Positions 10,118-24,340 of a stretch of 64,000 bases of DNA are shown here, piece after piece. The notes below the pieces were generated by a model, which searched no databases, was not told the DNA's origin, and saw nothing but the letters and a program-made list of their open reading frames with translations. Numbering within the stretch: position 1 is the stretch's first letter; every line of letters starts with the position of its first letter. The stretch is from Cycas panzhihuaensis (lineage: Eukaryota; Cycadophyta): the NCBI GenBank assembly GCA_023213395.1, contig CM041465.1:70749741-70813740 (forward strand), in the 5' to 3' direction. A program made the translations under genes and the position numbers.

Positions 10118-11849
10118 TAGTATCCAAGTAGATATTGTTGGGCTAGTGCATCTCCATATGAAGTTTTTTGAAGAAGAAGGAAGATTTATTCGTATTTTGA
10201 GGCGGTTACTCATAGTAACAAAATTGGCTATATTATTTTTCTACAAAGTTTATTCAATAGTTTCTTATATTATTTTTTATCAGATCTACTTATTCTTGAG
10301 TTATACTTAGAAAATAATAAATATATTTTAAACTTTCTTGATTTATGTAAGTGTATATTGCCAAATAACAAATATCAAGCTTTTATCATTCTATAGAAGT
10401 TTCATCAACAAGTTTTATATATTTTTATCGTATATTTGATATTTTTCAAGTATATTTTATCTATTTATCTAATACGTTTTTAAGATCTGTGCAAGAGCAT
10501 AGCTCCAAGTAATATTCATTTAAGTTTTCTTGGATCTATTATATGTTCTTCAAATCGTCTTATTTTATCACATATTTCACCATTTTGTAGTTTACTTCTT
10601 TTAGATCTACTATATTTATTTCAGATCTATAATATTGGCTATATATCTATAATATTTACTTTATATACGTAATATTTATTTGATTTGCTATATATATTTT
10701 TAGATCTACTTATTTTATTAAATATTTCACTATTTTTGGGTTTATTTGCTTGGATCTACAATATTGGGTATATATACGTAATATTTACTTTACATATGCA
10801 ATACTTACTTTAAGATCTATAATATTTATTCAAGTTTTCTTCGGATATGCTACATTCTTCGGATCCGCTTATTTTATCATATATTTGTGATTTTTTAAAT
10901 TCTTTTTCGGATCTACAAGTTTTGGTGCATATTCATGACAGCCATATATTCTAGCAGATATGCCTACTAGAGAAATCTGTTTGAAGCTTTGATTTATATG
11001 GAAGAAGATCTCATCTTTAGAAGTCAACCTACTACAAATCTGCTACAGCTACTTACCAGGTTTCTTGTTTTATTTCAGATTTAAATATATATTTTCTCAT
11101 TTCTTTGATATCTCTTCTCTTATACATTTGAAAAATATTAGATATAAATATATATGCATATTATTTGATATATTTTCATCAATATATTTAGATCTGTTCT
11201 CAAAACTTAAAACTTTATAGATCTATGTGTTGGTAGCATTGGAAGCTTGATTAGTTTCAAAGAAGCTTAAACTTTGTAGATTTATTTGATATACTTTCTT
11301 CAACATATATGAAATTTTTTTGGTTTTATAGCACAATCTTTGCATAGTTAAATATTGAATACATATATTGTTTTGCCTATGAAACATATACTATTTCTGA
11401 TCTTAAACATATTATCATATTAGTGACCAAAGCCTTATCTATTAAATTCGATGTAAGATTGGTGACCATTGGCTCATAATCAAAACCTTTTTCATTTGGA
11501 TTAGTGCATTTATTTTCTTTTTACATTGCACTTACTACGCTAGTTCCTTTATGCTTGGATCATTGAGTAGGTTTGATATTACAGAAAAACTAAATGGATT
11601 TGTTGAAATTACTACATCTTTATCCCCCCAAAGAACATTATGAAATTTTCTATAAATAGGATCACCAAGAGAAGTGATTTCTTATTTATTTCATACTCAG
11701 AATGAGATTGAGTTTAGGCATATCAAGAAAAGACCATAGATAAACACATTACAAATCATAGTTCTTAAAGTGAAACGATTACAAAAAGGCCACTGTCTTA
11801 CATTTCCATAAGTAGCTTTAAACCATTTTATAATCACAAAAGCCATGTA
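10118..11849. other. Element I leader, AT-rich with recurrent AGATCT motifs
   Basis: No gene seen. Between about 10480 and 11260 short blocks such as AGATCTATAATATTTA and GGATCTACAA recur more than ten times in varied order, giving a cryptically repetitive tract. A 92-codon open frame over 10032-10310 crosses the LTR edge and is not protein-like. Confidence 0.45.
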
Positions 11850-11864
11850 TTAAAGCAGAGTAAC

Positions 11865-12225
11865 TTTTTTTTCAAGAATTATATTTATCCTTGTAAATTT
11901 ACTCAGCACTAAATACCCATCATACTCATTTTGGACATATCTTGCAATCATTGCAATCCATGGGATCACAGTTTGCATAGGCATTTCTCCAAACACTTGT
12001 CGTGCACCCTCTACATTGTAACATTTAATATACATGTCAACAAGGGCACTTTCCACTCAGACATTTGACCCAAATCCAGCTTTGATTATGTGGGCATGCA
12101 CCTGTTTACCCAATCCCAGCCGCGTTAAGCTACTACATGCCATTAGAATGCTGGCAAAAGTGAACAAATCCTCTCTGTTGCATTTCACAGAAGAGTTTTA
12201 CAGCATCATACTCTACTCATTTGGA
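11865..12225 (-). pseudogene. Pentatricopeptide repeat (PPR) gene fragment inside element I
   Basis: On the minus strand the translation gives PPR motifs in order. KLFCEMQQRG comes first (about 12210), then after a one-base shift FTFASILMACSSLTRLGLGK and QVHAHIIKAGFGSNV. An in-frame TGA follows, then ESALVDMYIKCYNVEGARQV, FGEMPMQTVIPW and AMIARYVQNEY. This is typical of plant PLS-class PPR proteins, which bind organellar RNA. Only about 110 residues survive, with a frameshift and a stop, so it is a dead fragment. It runs opposite to element I. PPR genes usually lack introns, so the absence of introns does not show retroposition. Confidence 0.85.
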
Positions 12226-14237
12226 TGGTGTTGAATGATCTCTAATACACCTACGTCTACCCTCCATCCAACGACTCTCCTTATGGCGCCCTATGATCTC
12301 CATCTTAACAGTATATCATCCACGAAACCCATCGTTGAGCGAGTGTTTCTTGATCTGGCCCACATCCTCATCTTCATCATTCGTATTCGATCCAAACCTC
12401 CTCGAATATTTACCCAAGGTTTTATTAACCTGATCTTCATAGGTTTACGAGCCTATGCAATCTAGGCCCAAAGAAAGATCCATAATACACAAAGAGAAGA
12501 CCCAGAAAAAGGATTGTAACAAATATGGACATCAGTCTTTTCCTCCTCTAAATTACTTCATTGCGACCCCTCATCTTGACTTGCTCTGACCACGAATACC
12601 GGATCTATGCGGATTGAAGTGAGGAAGCGGATTTGGGGTGAATGTTGTTATCTTAGGGTCCCTCTTGCAGTGATAGCCCTATAAGCACTAGAATATAGCA
12701 TTATGAGCGATGCAAAATAGGGTAAAACCAAACTAAAGTGAACCAAAGAAGCAGGTTGATAGCATAGAAGCATAACTACCCAACAATAACACCTTCTAAC
12801 TCATGTGCCCAAATTTGAACTCATTCTTGCCTCTATTTTTCGATCTGAGCACGGCCGCCTATGAGATAATGAAGGTTGCGGCGACGAACATGAGGAGAAC
12901 AGTGGTGTTTTTTATTCAAAACATAATTTTATTATATATAGATATATATCTTTTTATATATAAAGTTTTTAAAAATTAAACTTTATTATATATAAGTTGA
13001 ATTATGGGGTTTTTAAAGTGTTAGCCCCCTCAAGTTTAAGCCCCTAGTCATGTGACCTTTTTCATGTGAGCATAACTTATCATTAAAGGGGCCAATAACG
13101 TTTATAAACATTTTTCTCCTTTTTATTTTTTTTAATTTTTCATTTCACTTAGGGTACTGGGTAAACTTTTGTTGTAACTTCTCACTAGGTCATCAATTTC
13201 TGATAAAACCTTTTCCATTGCGTCCATAATTTTCTGTAGTATGATTTTGACTAGTCATATGACCTATTTGGAGATGATTTGACCAATTTTCAGTCAATTT
13301 AAAGTCAATTTGTGATTTTTAGAGCTTTTTTAAACATTTTTACAAAATCACCTTTTTAATAGATTATATTTTATCATCAGGTGATTATTTTCTACCTAGA
13401 TCTATTCTGTAGTCATATATTGTCAACAAACTTCATTACCATCTATTTATTTTATTTTTTAGGATTTATTTTAATCATTATTTTAATCGACCAAAGTGAC
13501 ACCTTAGTGTTTTTTAACACTTTTTAAACATTTTTACCACAAAAGTACTTGTTGTCATTTTCATTATAACTTTTCTGTTTTACATCAGAATTTAGATCCT
13601 TTAGTTTCGTTGGGAAGCTGACTCACTCCTATTCAAACTAACACTATTTTTTATAAGTTTTGAAGTGTTTTTGCTAATTTTCAAAGCTATCAAAGTTGAG
13701 GTACTTAATAGCCTACAATTTATCATTTTTACATCTTTTTATATTATTTTTCAAGTTTTTCTTACTGAAAAATATATGAAGTAGCTCTTTAAACCATATT
13801 TAACCATTTTAAATCATTCTACAAGTTTTTACTAGCATTTTTATAATATTTTGAGCCCTAGGCTCCTATTAAAGCTAAAAAAATGACTATATCTTTGATT
13901 CATTAAAATATTGACTTGTAGGAACCCGTTTTTAAAACGGTTAGTTCTATTGAATAGTTCTTTCGTTGATCTTCATACTGGTATAGTTTCACTTTATTAT
14001 GACTTCATTTAGTATAACTTTGAAGCTACTAAACTTGAGCATTCAAGTATATCCTAACATAAATTAATCATCAAGCAAGTGATAAGCTAATTAGACCTAT
14101 AAATTATTTTAAATTTTATCTAAAATTATATCTTATAAGTTTGTCATATTTATTCATTTATTAAATTCTTTGACTTGGTAAACCATATTCTTTTTTATGT
14201 GCTAAAGCTTTTAGTAAAATGGTAATCAATCTTAATA
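12226..14237. other. Element I interior, non-coding
   Basis: 12230-12900 is somewhat GC-richer and may be further host sequence captured with the PPR fragment, but no frame is recognisable. 12930-14237 is AT-rich. The stretch around 13020-13070 (AGCCCCCTCAAG, AAGCCCCTAGTCATG) recurs inverted near 23090-23130 in the Copia-B leader. Confidence 0.35.
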
Positions 14238-14530
14238 AAGTATAATTTCCTATTTTTGATGGCCATAATTTTTCACTATGGCATAAGACTATGAAAAATT
14301 ATTTTATTACATATGATCTTTAGAAATATTTACAAGATGTATATGATGTTAGTATTAGAGACAACATTAAAAAGGATAATGAAGCCCTAGCTTTATTATT
14401 TTGCACTATAGATGATAATGTCTTTTCTAGAGTTTGTAAACTAATAACTTCTAAGTCTGTGTGGGACATATTAATTTCTACTTATGGGGAAGATACCCTC
14501 AATAAATTTAACATTGATGTTGAGCATGTG
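14238..14530 (+). pseudogene. Element I gag remnant (Copia UBN2-type)
   Basis: The frame reads IFDGHNFSLWHKTMKNYF, then a stop in place of Trp, then DNIKKDNEALALLFCTID and SVWDILISTYGEDTLNKF. This is the usual order of a Copia gag N-terminal domain. The frame degrades after about 14530, and no zinc knuckle, protease or polymerase follows before the 3' polypurine tract. Confidence 0.78.
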
Positions 14531-14942
14531 AGACAGGTGCCAGAATAGGTGGATTATAATGACAAGACCAAGGAAGATTCAAGTCAAATGCATGATCATC
14601 TTATAGTATAAGAACCTGATCCTCCATTTGAGAGGGAGAGATATAATAATATAACAGTTGCATATAACACAAAGTTTTCAGAAGACAAAGTTCAAGTTTA
14701 AAGTTTTCTTAAAGTTCCAATTGACAAAGTCAAAGTTATAGCCACATATCCACATGTGAATCAAGCTACACTTACAGATTTTTTTGCACCACTCAATGGT
14801 GAAGATACATACATTACAAAAAGGATGAAGCAAGTTAATATAGATCAAACTATAAAGCATATCTTCAAAGTTTTTTTCAAGTACAAATTCCATAAGTTTA
14901 AAGAGAAGACAAGTTATTCGTGATGACCATTAAGGGGGAGAA

Positions 14943-15345
14943 TGTTAGGGTTAATGCTCATCACGCCACTCCCACCTTCAACCAGAGTGCACACCTTACA
15001 TTCATCAATTTACACATATAGGTACTCACATGTGTTGGTAAGTATCTGATAAGTTTAAGTTGATTTGATTTAAGTTGAGTTAAGTTTATTTAAGTTAAGT
15101 TATTATTTTATTGTTATTTAAATTTTAGGGATTGAGGTTTCCTCCTCCCCAAACTATATATTTTGAGGGTGTGCAACCTTAGTGTCTTTAGAACCTTTGC
15201 TTTCATTTTAGACATTTGTAATACTCTCTCTACAAAAATGGATTGAATACAATGGATCTTGTGTTTATGTAATAATGATGTATTGATTTATAATTATCTC
15301 TTTTATGTTCTACCCTGTTCTCCTTCCATTATTTTTCCTACAACA
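14943..15345 (+). repeat. LTR-I, 3' copy
   Basis: 403 bp from TGTTAGGGTTAATGC to TTTTTCCTACAACA, following the purine tract at about 14931-14942. The RNase H frame of Copia-E resumes a few bases beyond it. Confidence 0.88.
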
Positions 15346-15350
15346 GGTAC

Positions 15351-15895
15351 GTAGCAGTGAGTGTTGAGGTACCTTAAGATGACCAACAAATATGGTCTAT
15401 TATATGAACCTAATTTAGCGTTCAAACTATATGCATACATAAACCCAGACTTTTCCAGAGATAAAGACATAGGGAGATCCACATCCAAGTAAGTAATATT
15501 TCTTAAAACAACACTAATATCATGGAGATCTAGACAACAGAAGATAGTTGTTGATTCAACCACCAAAGTTGAATACATCGTTACTTTTGAGACTAGCAAG
15601 AAGGGAATATGGCTTAGAAAATTATTGGAGATATTGAATATCACCCAAACAAGTCCCACTAGCCGTGTAGATAATTAATAAGTAATCTATATAGCAAAAA
15701 TCTTATATTTCATGATTGCGTTAAATACATAAGTCTGAAATCCTATAGGATTCGAGAACTAGTTCATGACGACATAATTTAACTAGAGTACTACCCCTCA
15801 ACAAATCAAGATGCCAATATCTTCACCAAACCACTACAAAGGGTGAAGCTTAAATAGTATCGTAGGTATCTTAATCTTCAGGCCTCTATCTATGA
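15351..15895 (+). pseudogene. Copia-E RNase H, second part
   Basis: After element I the frame resumes with VLRYLKMTNKYGLLYEPNLA and continues through SWRSRQQKIVVDSTTKVEYI (shifted) to an ELVHDD and NIFTKPLQRVKL ending typical of Copia. Stops and shifts are present. Together with 7385-9707 it makes one pol broken by element I. Confidence 0.82.
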
Positions 15896-16329
15896 CTAAT
15901 TGGGGGAGATGACAACAGGATCATCATACTCTATTCCATTCCTGAAAACCCCTTGTGGGCATGAAAGAATAAGAGTAAGTATCTATTCTATCATATTTAT
16001 GAAAACCCCTTGTGGGCACACAAGGATAAGGGTTATACTAGTCTTAGAAAATTGGAACCTATGAAAACTTGAAAGGGCATGGGGAATGACCAAATGGTAT
16101 ATGGAGACTCAACAGATCAAGCTGCATATTTAAGTTGCTTGGCCATTAGTCTATATCAAGAGTCACCTTAGCCATTTTGATTTAAAGGGCTATAGATCTT
16201 AGAAAGTTTATGGATTTTTATTCCCCATGAAGGTTTTCTCATAAAAGTATTAATGTAATAATGAAGCTCAAATAAAGACCTCAAAGAATAGATTCTATCA
16301 TAATGGCCTTTTATCATTAAGGAGGGGAT
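15896..16329 (+). other. Copia-E 3' untranslated region with a short direct repeat
   Basis: TGAAAACCCCTTGTGGGCA occurs twice about 57 bp apart (15943 and 16000) with similar flanks (CTATTCCAT / CTATTCTAT), a degenerate tandem duplication. The tract ends with the polypurine sequence before the 3' LTR. Confidence 0.6.
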
Positions 16330-16635
16330 TGATGGTTGTTAATATATCAAGGTTATTAGATTAATTATATGAAGGTGACTTTAGGTTAGGTAAGTCACAT
16401 AGTTAAATATAATTTCATTTACATTTAAGTGTAATTTCAAGATCATGTCATTAGGTAGAAAACTCCTTTAGAAACCCTAATGTATATCCTATATTATATA
16501 AGGTTGAATATAAAAGGGAGAGTCATAATTCTAACCTCTTATTTTTGCTCTCAATCTTGTTCTCTTTATTTTACTCTTATTATATACCATTGTTTTAGTG
16601 TAGTAGAGTGTAGCAACTAGATCCTTCACTCAACA
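16330..16635 (+). repeat. LTR-E, 3' LTR
   Basis: 306 bp from TGATGGTTG, preceded by AAGGAGGGGAT, to CACTCAACA. The bases right after it (ATCTCACTACAT) resume LTR-F. No 5' partner was found because the element is truncated. Confidence 0.72.
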
Positions 16636-16677
16636 ATCTCACTACATATTAATATTAGTTAGTAATATATTCCAACA
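16636..16677 (-). repeat. LTR-F, right end of the split 3' LTR
   Basis: Matches the last 42 bp of 22091-22404 (both have TCTCAC-ACATATTAA and end ATATATTCCAACA). TCCCCTCTTA, the complement of a polypurine tract, follows immediately. Confidence 0.8.
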
Positions 16678-19574
16678 TCCCCTCTTAATATGAATGTAGG
16701 GTATTAAGATTTATCCTTGGTAATAGATCCCTTCTCAAGGATAACCTTACCTAATATGCACGAATGTTAATGTAGTGATCTTTAGTTAGAGCTTGGTGAG
16801 CATATTCACCAGTTGATCTCCACTTACACAAACTTCAACCTACATCTTCCTTGATTTGATCTACTCTTGGATGTAATGGTGCTATGCTCATATGTGCACA
16901 ATTCTTTAGATTATACTCTAATAGTCTCTGTAACTATATAAGTCTCTCTCTATGCCTAATACTTTATCCATGAAACTTAGTCATTTTCCTTTGACTAACC
17001 AAGAGGTTAAGCCAGTTAAGCCATGTGAATCTCTTCTTTAAGCCTCCATTAAGGAATACTAACATGATATGATGTGACTTCCAACTATATAAGCTATAAA
17101 GTAAGGCTCAAATGGACCAAAAGCAACATAAAGAGAGGTGCAAATATCTCCTTATATTTGAATCCTTCTTTCAATTAGAAATCTCTTGCGACAAGTCTTG
17201 CCAACTTGTAAACTAACCATGTTATTTTCTTGGAGATAAGAGGGCCAAATCCCACACAACACTCCTCTAATATAACTCTCTATTATAATTCTTCTCTTGT
17301 CGGAACGTTGGTGTCTATCACGAGCTTGACTAGCATGCTGTTCCTTCTTTTTCAATCATCCTGCAGGTTTCAAACCATTAATGGAATATGGGATTGTAAT
17401 CCATATCTCTTCAAAAAATAACTCCTCATGCAATTACTTAATCAAAGCTCAAAAAACTGAAGCAATAAAGGATAAAACCTATAATTAGATGACACTTAAT
17501 ATGATACATCATAAACTCTTCAAACTAGCATCTAGACTAATCATAATGCATTTTCCTACAGATCATAAAGACACTCCAAACTCTTGTAATCCTGCTATTG
17601 TGATCTTCATCTAAGATGTGTATACTTCATTTACTTCAAACAGTAAATAGAAGGCTTCTAACTTAGTCTAATATATAATATGATGGGAATATGCCATGAA
17701 TAGTACTAGAAGAGGCCTCATGCAACTATCTACTACAACTTCTACTATAAATCTATGGGAGGTAAACAATGACATGCACTAACACCTCACCATCTGCATC
17801 ATAATACTCACCTACAATGTAACCTTATAGAGTTTATAGGACAACTATTCTATACCATGATAAAGACATAGCGATTTTTAAAGCATCTCGTCATAGATCT
17901 TTCGATTCATACTTTAATTTTTTATCAAATAGTTTATCTTAGTTCTACATCAAGTTTGTTTAGATATGCACATTTGTTGAACCAATATCAAATAGAACAC
18001 AAAGCCACATGTTAACATCAATCCAAGCGGCAAAGTATAATGGTCTACCATCATTATACAAACAACAAATTCTAAACCTCTTGTCACCTCATACATATCT
18101 AATATAATAGAACTTGAATATACACAAATAAAACACACCTTTTTAATTAATAAATTACATATATATAAACTTGTGTAATGATCTATGTTGCAACAATAAT
18201 AACGCACTTTACTTTATGTTGTAACTAAGGTATCTCAATCAACTCGGCCTTCTTCACCCTATCTTGCCTAATCTCGACTTAGTTCAGTTAATTGGTGATA
18301 CTTCACTACTTTGACCTCTTCTTTCTCACCCTCAAACCTCTCATATATAAATCACATGCAAAGAGTTAACATGTTGTCTCATTTCATCTATTCTCACCCA
18401 ACTTATTCTCTCATGTAATTGCATGCTAGAGAGCCTTACGTTGCTTACTCTTGCCTATAAGCTCTTATATGTAACCACATACAAAGAGCCTAACATCACC
18501 CATTTTTCCCATGAACACTCTCTTGTTAATATAAGTAATAAGTGCATAATTGCCTCATCGCCAATGAATCACAAAGCTTTGTCTCATCATAACATCTCCT
18601 TATATATGTCTTGTTAAGAAGACCTAGATCTAAATTACCAAATATACAACCAAGATCTATTCTATTTTGTAACAAGAATAAGATTCAAAATTATAATAAA
18701 ATGCAAGTACATAGACCAGAGATCATTCAACACATACACAAGAAAAGCATAAGCATTACCAAGTACACCATATTTAACATGGTAAAATACTAGCAGGGTG
18801 TTAGGGAAACATCTACACAAGAAAGACATCAAGATTTATTGATCAAGAATGGAAATCTATATGTGTAGTCACCATAGAGTTCTCACAGCAATAATAACAC
18901 AACTAAATTACCCAATTTAGGTTGCATGAAAAGTATCATAAGAAGGTAAAAATCTCAATTATTAGATCTAGGTCCTTTTTAATGAACAACCTTGGTCCCC
19001 CTAAGGAAAGTTAGTGGGGAAAACTACACTAAAAACAAGTCAAAATTTTAGCCTCCTTATACATTGTTGTCATATACCCAACACATCTTACTATGCAAAT
19101 CACCAAAAATATACTAACTTAAAGAATCCCTTATTGAATACTGAGGAACATATAAAGGATGACACTTGCATACTCTGCCACTGAAATGATCCATCACTTA
19201 AACATTTTAAGGCCAATAAGTAGACTTGTCATCTTTACTCATAGTCCCTTACATCAACCATAAGGTAATTCTTAAAACATTAATAAAAAATGTGAAATAC
19301 CATAAAGAGATGATTTCATATAAGAAAACAACATATTATGAAAAAAATGGTGATCAAACCTTAGTGAAAAGGTGTCTCATAATTATTAAAGGAAACTTGA
19401 TAAATAAAAGTCAATGGATAAAATCAATTGTAGCTAAATATATGTTGGTGACTTGGTATCAAATAATATTGACAAAAATAATAATATATCAATGTAAATA
19501 ATTTCAATTAATATCTGATTGTAATGAAATAAACTATCAATAATTGCAAACCTTGGAAATATTAATTAAAACCA
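16678..19574 (-). pseudogene. Element F interior with Copia RNase H tail
   Basis: At about 16745-16910 the minus strand reads HYIQE, stop, IKSRKM, stop, VEVCVSGDQLVNMLTK. This parallels the end of Copia-G RNase H (HHHYIHE, stop, IKSGKLQVNY, VLPKPLTEDQF). Beyond about 17000 no pol domain is recognisable. A degenerate direct repeat with about 57-70 bp spacing occurs at 18335-18500 (CTCTCATAT-A-CACATGCAAAGAG-like blocks three times). The element seems to have lost most of its coding region. Confidence 0.55.
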
Positions 19575-21053
<1,479 letters not shown>

Positions 21054-22080
21054 GTTGTAATATGTAAAATGGGAATGTAAATATATTACAACCATCCATA
21101 TATATATATATTACAAATGACATTCAAAAATATCAACGACAAAAATGGTAAAACTGTGATTAAATATTACACAGGCATTTGTAGCGACATATATAAAAAA
21201 GGGAGGCATTATATATGAGATCAAAGTGACTGCAATATTTCTTAACATGGGTGACATTAAACACAATATATATATGTGGGCGATGAACAAATTTAGTTGG
21301 TTGTAATCTGTTAATAGCCATCAATTATATATGCATATGATCAAATATTATATTAAATGTGATTGAATGAATATACTGAGGTGACTATATTAAAGCTTCA
21401 TGGCTAAAATATTTCAAGCAAGTGACTAATATTAACCAACACATCATTACAGGTGACTAAAACATACACACATGCTAAATACAACATGTAGACATAAATA
21501 CTTCATCATCGACGAATAATACTTTAAAACATATGAACATACCTTATATTTATTGGTAATATTAAATACTATGGGTATTGAAATTACTCATTAGGGCTCT
21601 GCACTCTCCAATTGGTTATTACATGTTAATAGAGGGCTAACAAACATCCACAACTAGGTGCATGACATCTCTTCTCATATGGGTGACCTTAAATACCTCT
21701 AAAATTAATCAACAAACTTTAAAATCACCTTTGAGGATTTTCAAACTTAGTGGCATCTTAAATAAGTGGATTTGGCACCTTCAATGGGCTCCAATAGGAT
21801 CCTATAGCTAGAAATAGAGTAATTGGGCCTATAGATTGAAAAATAAGGGCTCCAACACTTGTAAAACACCTTCTACTCATTTTCACACCTCTATAGGGCT
21901 TTGAAATCTTACAAAATAGAAAATAAGGGCCTATAGAATCCACCAACAATCATCTGCACCTCCATGGAAGTTCTATAAGGTCATCGAACATGCCAATCCT
22001 CATAGGGCAAGACAACATGACCTAACACTGATGATTGAATAATCCAAATAATGATTTTCTACCTGTGCATGACTTGTATC
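21054..22080. other. Element F leader, non-coding
   Basis: AT-rich, with no gene recognised on either strand. It begins inside a hairpin (arms 21051-21063 and 21083-21095). GTGAC-containing blocks recur through 21220-21690. Confidence 0.4.
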
Positions 22081-22090
22081 TTTGATACCA

Positions 22091-22404
22091 TGTTAGGAAA
22101 CACATAAATATAAGCAAGTCAATGAAGTCTTTCACACAAAGTAGATCTCAATAGAATGCAAGCATATGGGACATCATAATTAACATGGAAAACCCTCTCG
22201 GGTAAAAACCCACCAAAATGATATTATTTCACATTTTTAACAAATCTAGTATTATACATAATTTGGACTTTGATCTATATTTATAAATCTCAAGTGTCCT
22301 GAATAATTAGGATTATATCTATTGGCTCATCATAATATTATATCAAGAATATTCCACATATTATCTCACCACATATTAACATTAGTCGATAATATATTCC
22401 AACA
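22091..22404 (-). repeat. LTR-F, 5' LTR (intact)
   Basis: 314 bp from TGTTAGGAAAC to ATTCCAACA, with the primer-binding complement TTTGATACCA immediately left (22081-22090). GAAAT at 22405-22409 is the right target duplication. Confidence 0.85.
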
Positions 22405-22409
22405 GAAAT

Positions 22410-24340
22410 AAGAGCTAGTTCATAAAAGCTGACATCTCATTTACCTTTATTTTTGTATATTTTGCTTAATTTTGGTATATCTGACACTTCGATAGGGTGT
22501 ATTTGTTGTCCTCCTCTATTGTGTGATCAGTTATAAGTAGTCCTCAGTCCTATTGTAGTCGTTTTAAGAAAAAATAATACATTGTCTATAATTTTCATTT
22601 CTATTTTAGGCTTCATTCTTCAAGTTTCAATAGCCATCTATTTTATTTTCACCTATTTGGCTCTGTTTGTACCTGCCATCACCTTTTGTGAGCTCCTCTC
22701 AACTATATAGTCTCCTTATTAGCCTTGAGACATCACTTCTCTAACCACTAGGTGGATTCAAACCCTCCATTCGCCATATAGATACCTACCATTCCTGTTG
22801 AATCCTTGGAGCTTGGGTGACCTTGAATGACTATTGTCAGTCCTGCATCACTTAAATTTGGCTATGATTCACTTGTGGGGCTCTCTAATCTCATCTTAAA
22901 ATCATATCATTGCAATGTAACTTGATTTAATCAAGTTTTTGAAGCTTGCATTATCAACGCTTGTCAAAAAAATTCATGTAGTTAAATAATCTTATTTTAT
23001 TTTATACCTTTTTTTACAAAGTTTAAGTTTAATTTAATTATATTTAAACTTTTATTCAAATCCATTGAAGGTCCTTTATATCTTATTGGAGGTCTTATAT
23101 TAACCCCTCATGACTAGGGGCTTTAGATACAAAGGGGCTGACTTCAAATGACATTAAGCTATTTTTAATACTTTTTATTTAATAAAAAATTATATTCCAT
23201 ATTTCATAGTTCTTTCAAGTTCTCTATCCTCTCAATAGTCGGGTATATGGTTATATGCAAACTTTTTTAGAGCAAGGGATAATCTTTGAAAGGGGATTAA
23301 GCCCAAACTATTCTTGTTCACTTTGCATAAGGAATACCTTGCACTATTTTTGCCACAATGTTTCAACAAGAGGTCTGTATTATGCATTGTTTGAACTGTT
23401 GGATTCTTGGTTTAGAGGTCTATAGGTTAGAGATAGTTTTAGTTATTTTTAAATAGTTCTTCAATGGTTTTTAAGTAGATAAAGTAGACTCATTTATTTA
23501 GGCTATAATAAGTCTTTTTTTATAAATTGAAGGATTGTTTTTCATTTTGTAAAGGATCTATTTACTAAATACTAGTTATTTACATCTTATTTGCTATCCT
23601 ATATAGTTTTTGGATGACATTTACTTGTGCATTATGATTGTAGGTGAATTTCTTGTGTGAAGTAGGTTGATCTTTACTTGGCAGTAAAATCCACGAAAGA
23701 TCACCCTAAACCCTTCTATTTCTTTTAATTTATTGCTTTTCTTTTGGTCTTCTTACTTTTATTTCATAAAAAGAACCCTCTTTTTAAGCAAGAACACATT
23801 TTAAAATCTATTTCAACTTGAAAGATAAAAAAGATAACTCTTAATCTATAATTCAACTTTACTAGCCTTGCAAGAGGAATGGTTAGGACCCCTAAAGTTA
23901 CCACTCTATAGATATTAGTAGTTCTTCTTAAATTCTACAGTTATTAGAGAAGACCACTAGCTATAAGGTGTATTAAGTAGTAGGTTGAGGTGTAAAACCC
24001 TACCTTAGAGTTTAGAGACTAGATTAGACCTAGAGAGGATGAGTGCCTTAGTTTATATCTTTTAGCTAGACCTGTCACTAGGTATAAGACTGACACAGGT
24101 AGATTAACAAGTCAAAGGAGTCTTTGACCTTCTTAGCAGCCCATGTATTAAGGTATATAGAGCCTAAAGGTCATGTACTAGTATATAAGGTCCCTAATTT
24201 ACCACTTGTGGGTAGGCACCACTAGACAAAATAACAACTAAGGGCTTCTTAGAGACCCTTTAACGCAACATTTTAGTTTAGAAATTCCCCTAGGTAGATA
24301 TGATACTAAAAGACACACTTAAATGGTAGCTCAAATACTT
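22410..24340 (+). other. Copia-B leader, non-coding
   Basis: This is the sequence between the F insertion and the gag start. No protein-like frame found. It contains the inverted partner (about 23090-23130) of a block at 13020-13070. Confidence 0.4.

Larger units (their letters stand above)
9708..15345 (+). mobile_element. LTR element I (gag-only, with a captured PPR fragment), inserted in Copia-E
   Basis: Two LTRs in direct orientation (9708-10117 and 14943-15345), with a purine tract AGGGGGAGAA before the second. GTAGCAG stands immediately left of the element and again at 15351-15357, five bases after the right LTR. The interior contains a plus-strand Copia gag remnant and a minus-strand PPR fragment but no pol, so it would depend on another element for movement. 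Confidence 0.85.
7351..16635 (+). mobile_element. Copia-E retrotransposon, 5'-truncated, inserted in LTR-F
   Basis: A plus-strand Copia lacking its 5' LTR and gag: it starts directly at the pre-integrase domain (about 7370), has pol to 9707, is split by element I, resumes with RNase H at 15351, and ends with polypurine tract AAGGAGGGGAT and 3' LTR 16330-16635. The missing 5' end and missing LTR-F bases suggest one deletion at the left junction. Confidence 0.75.
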
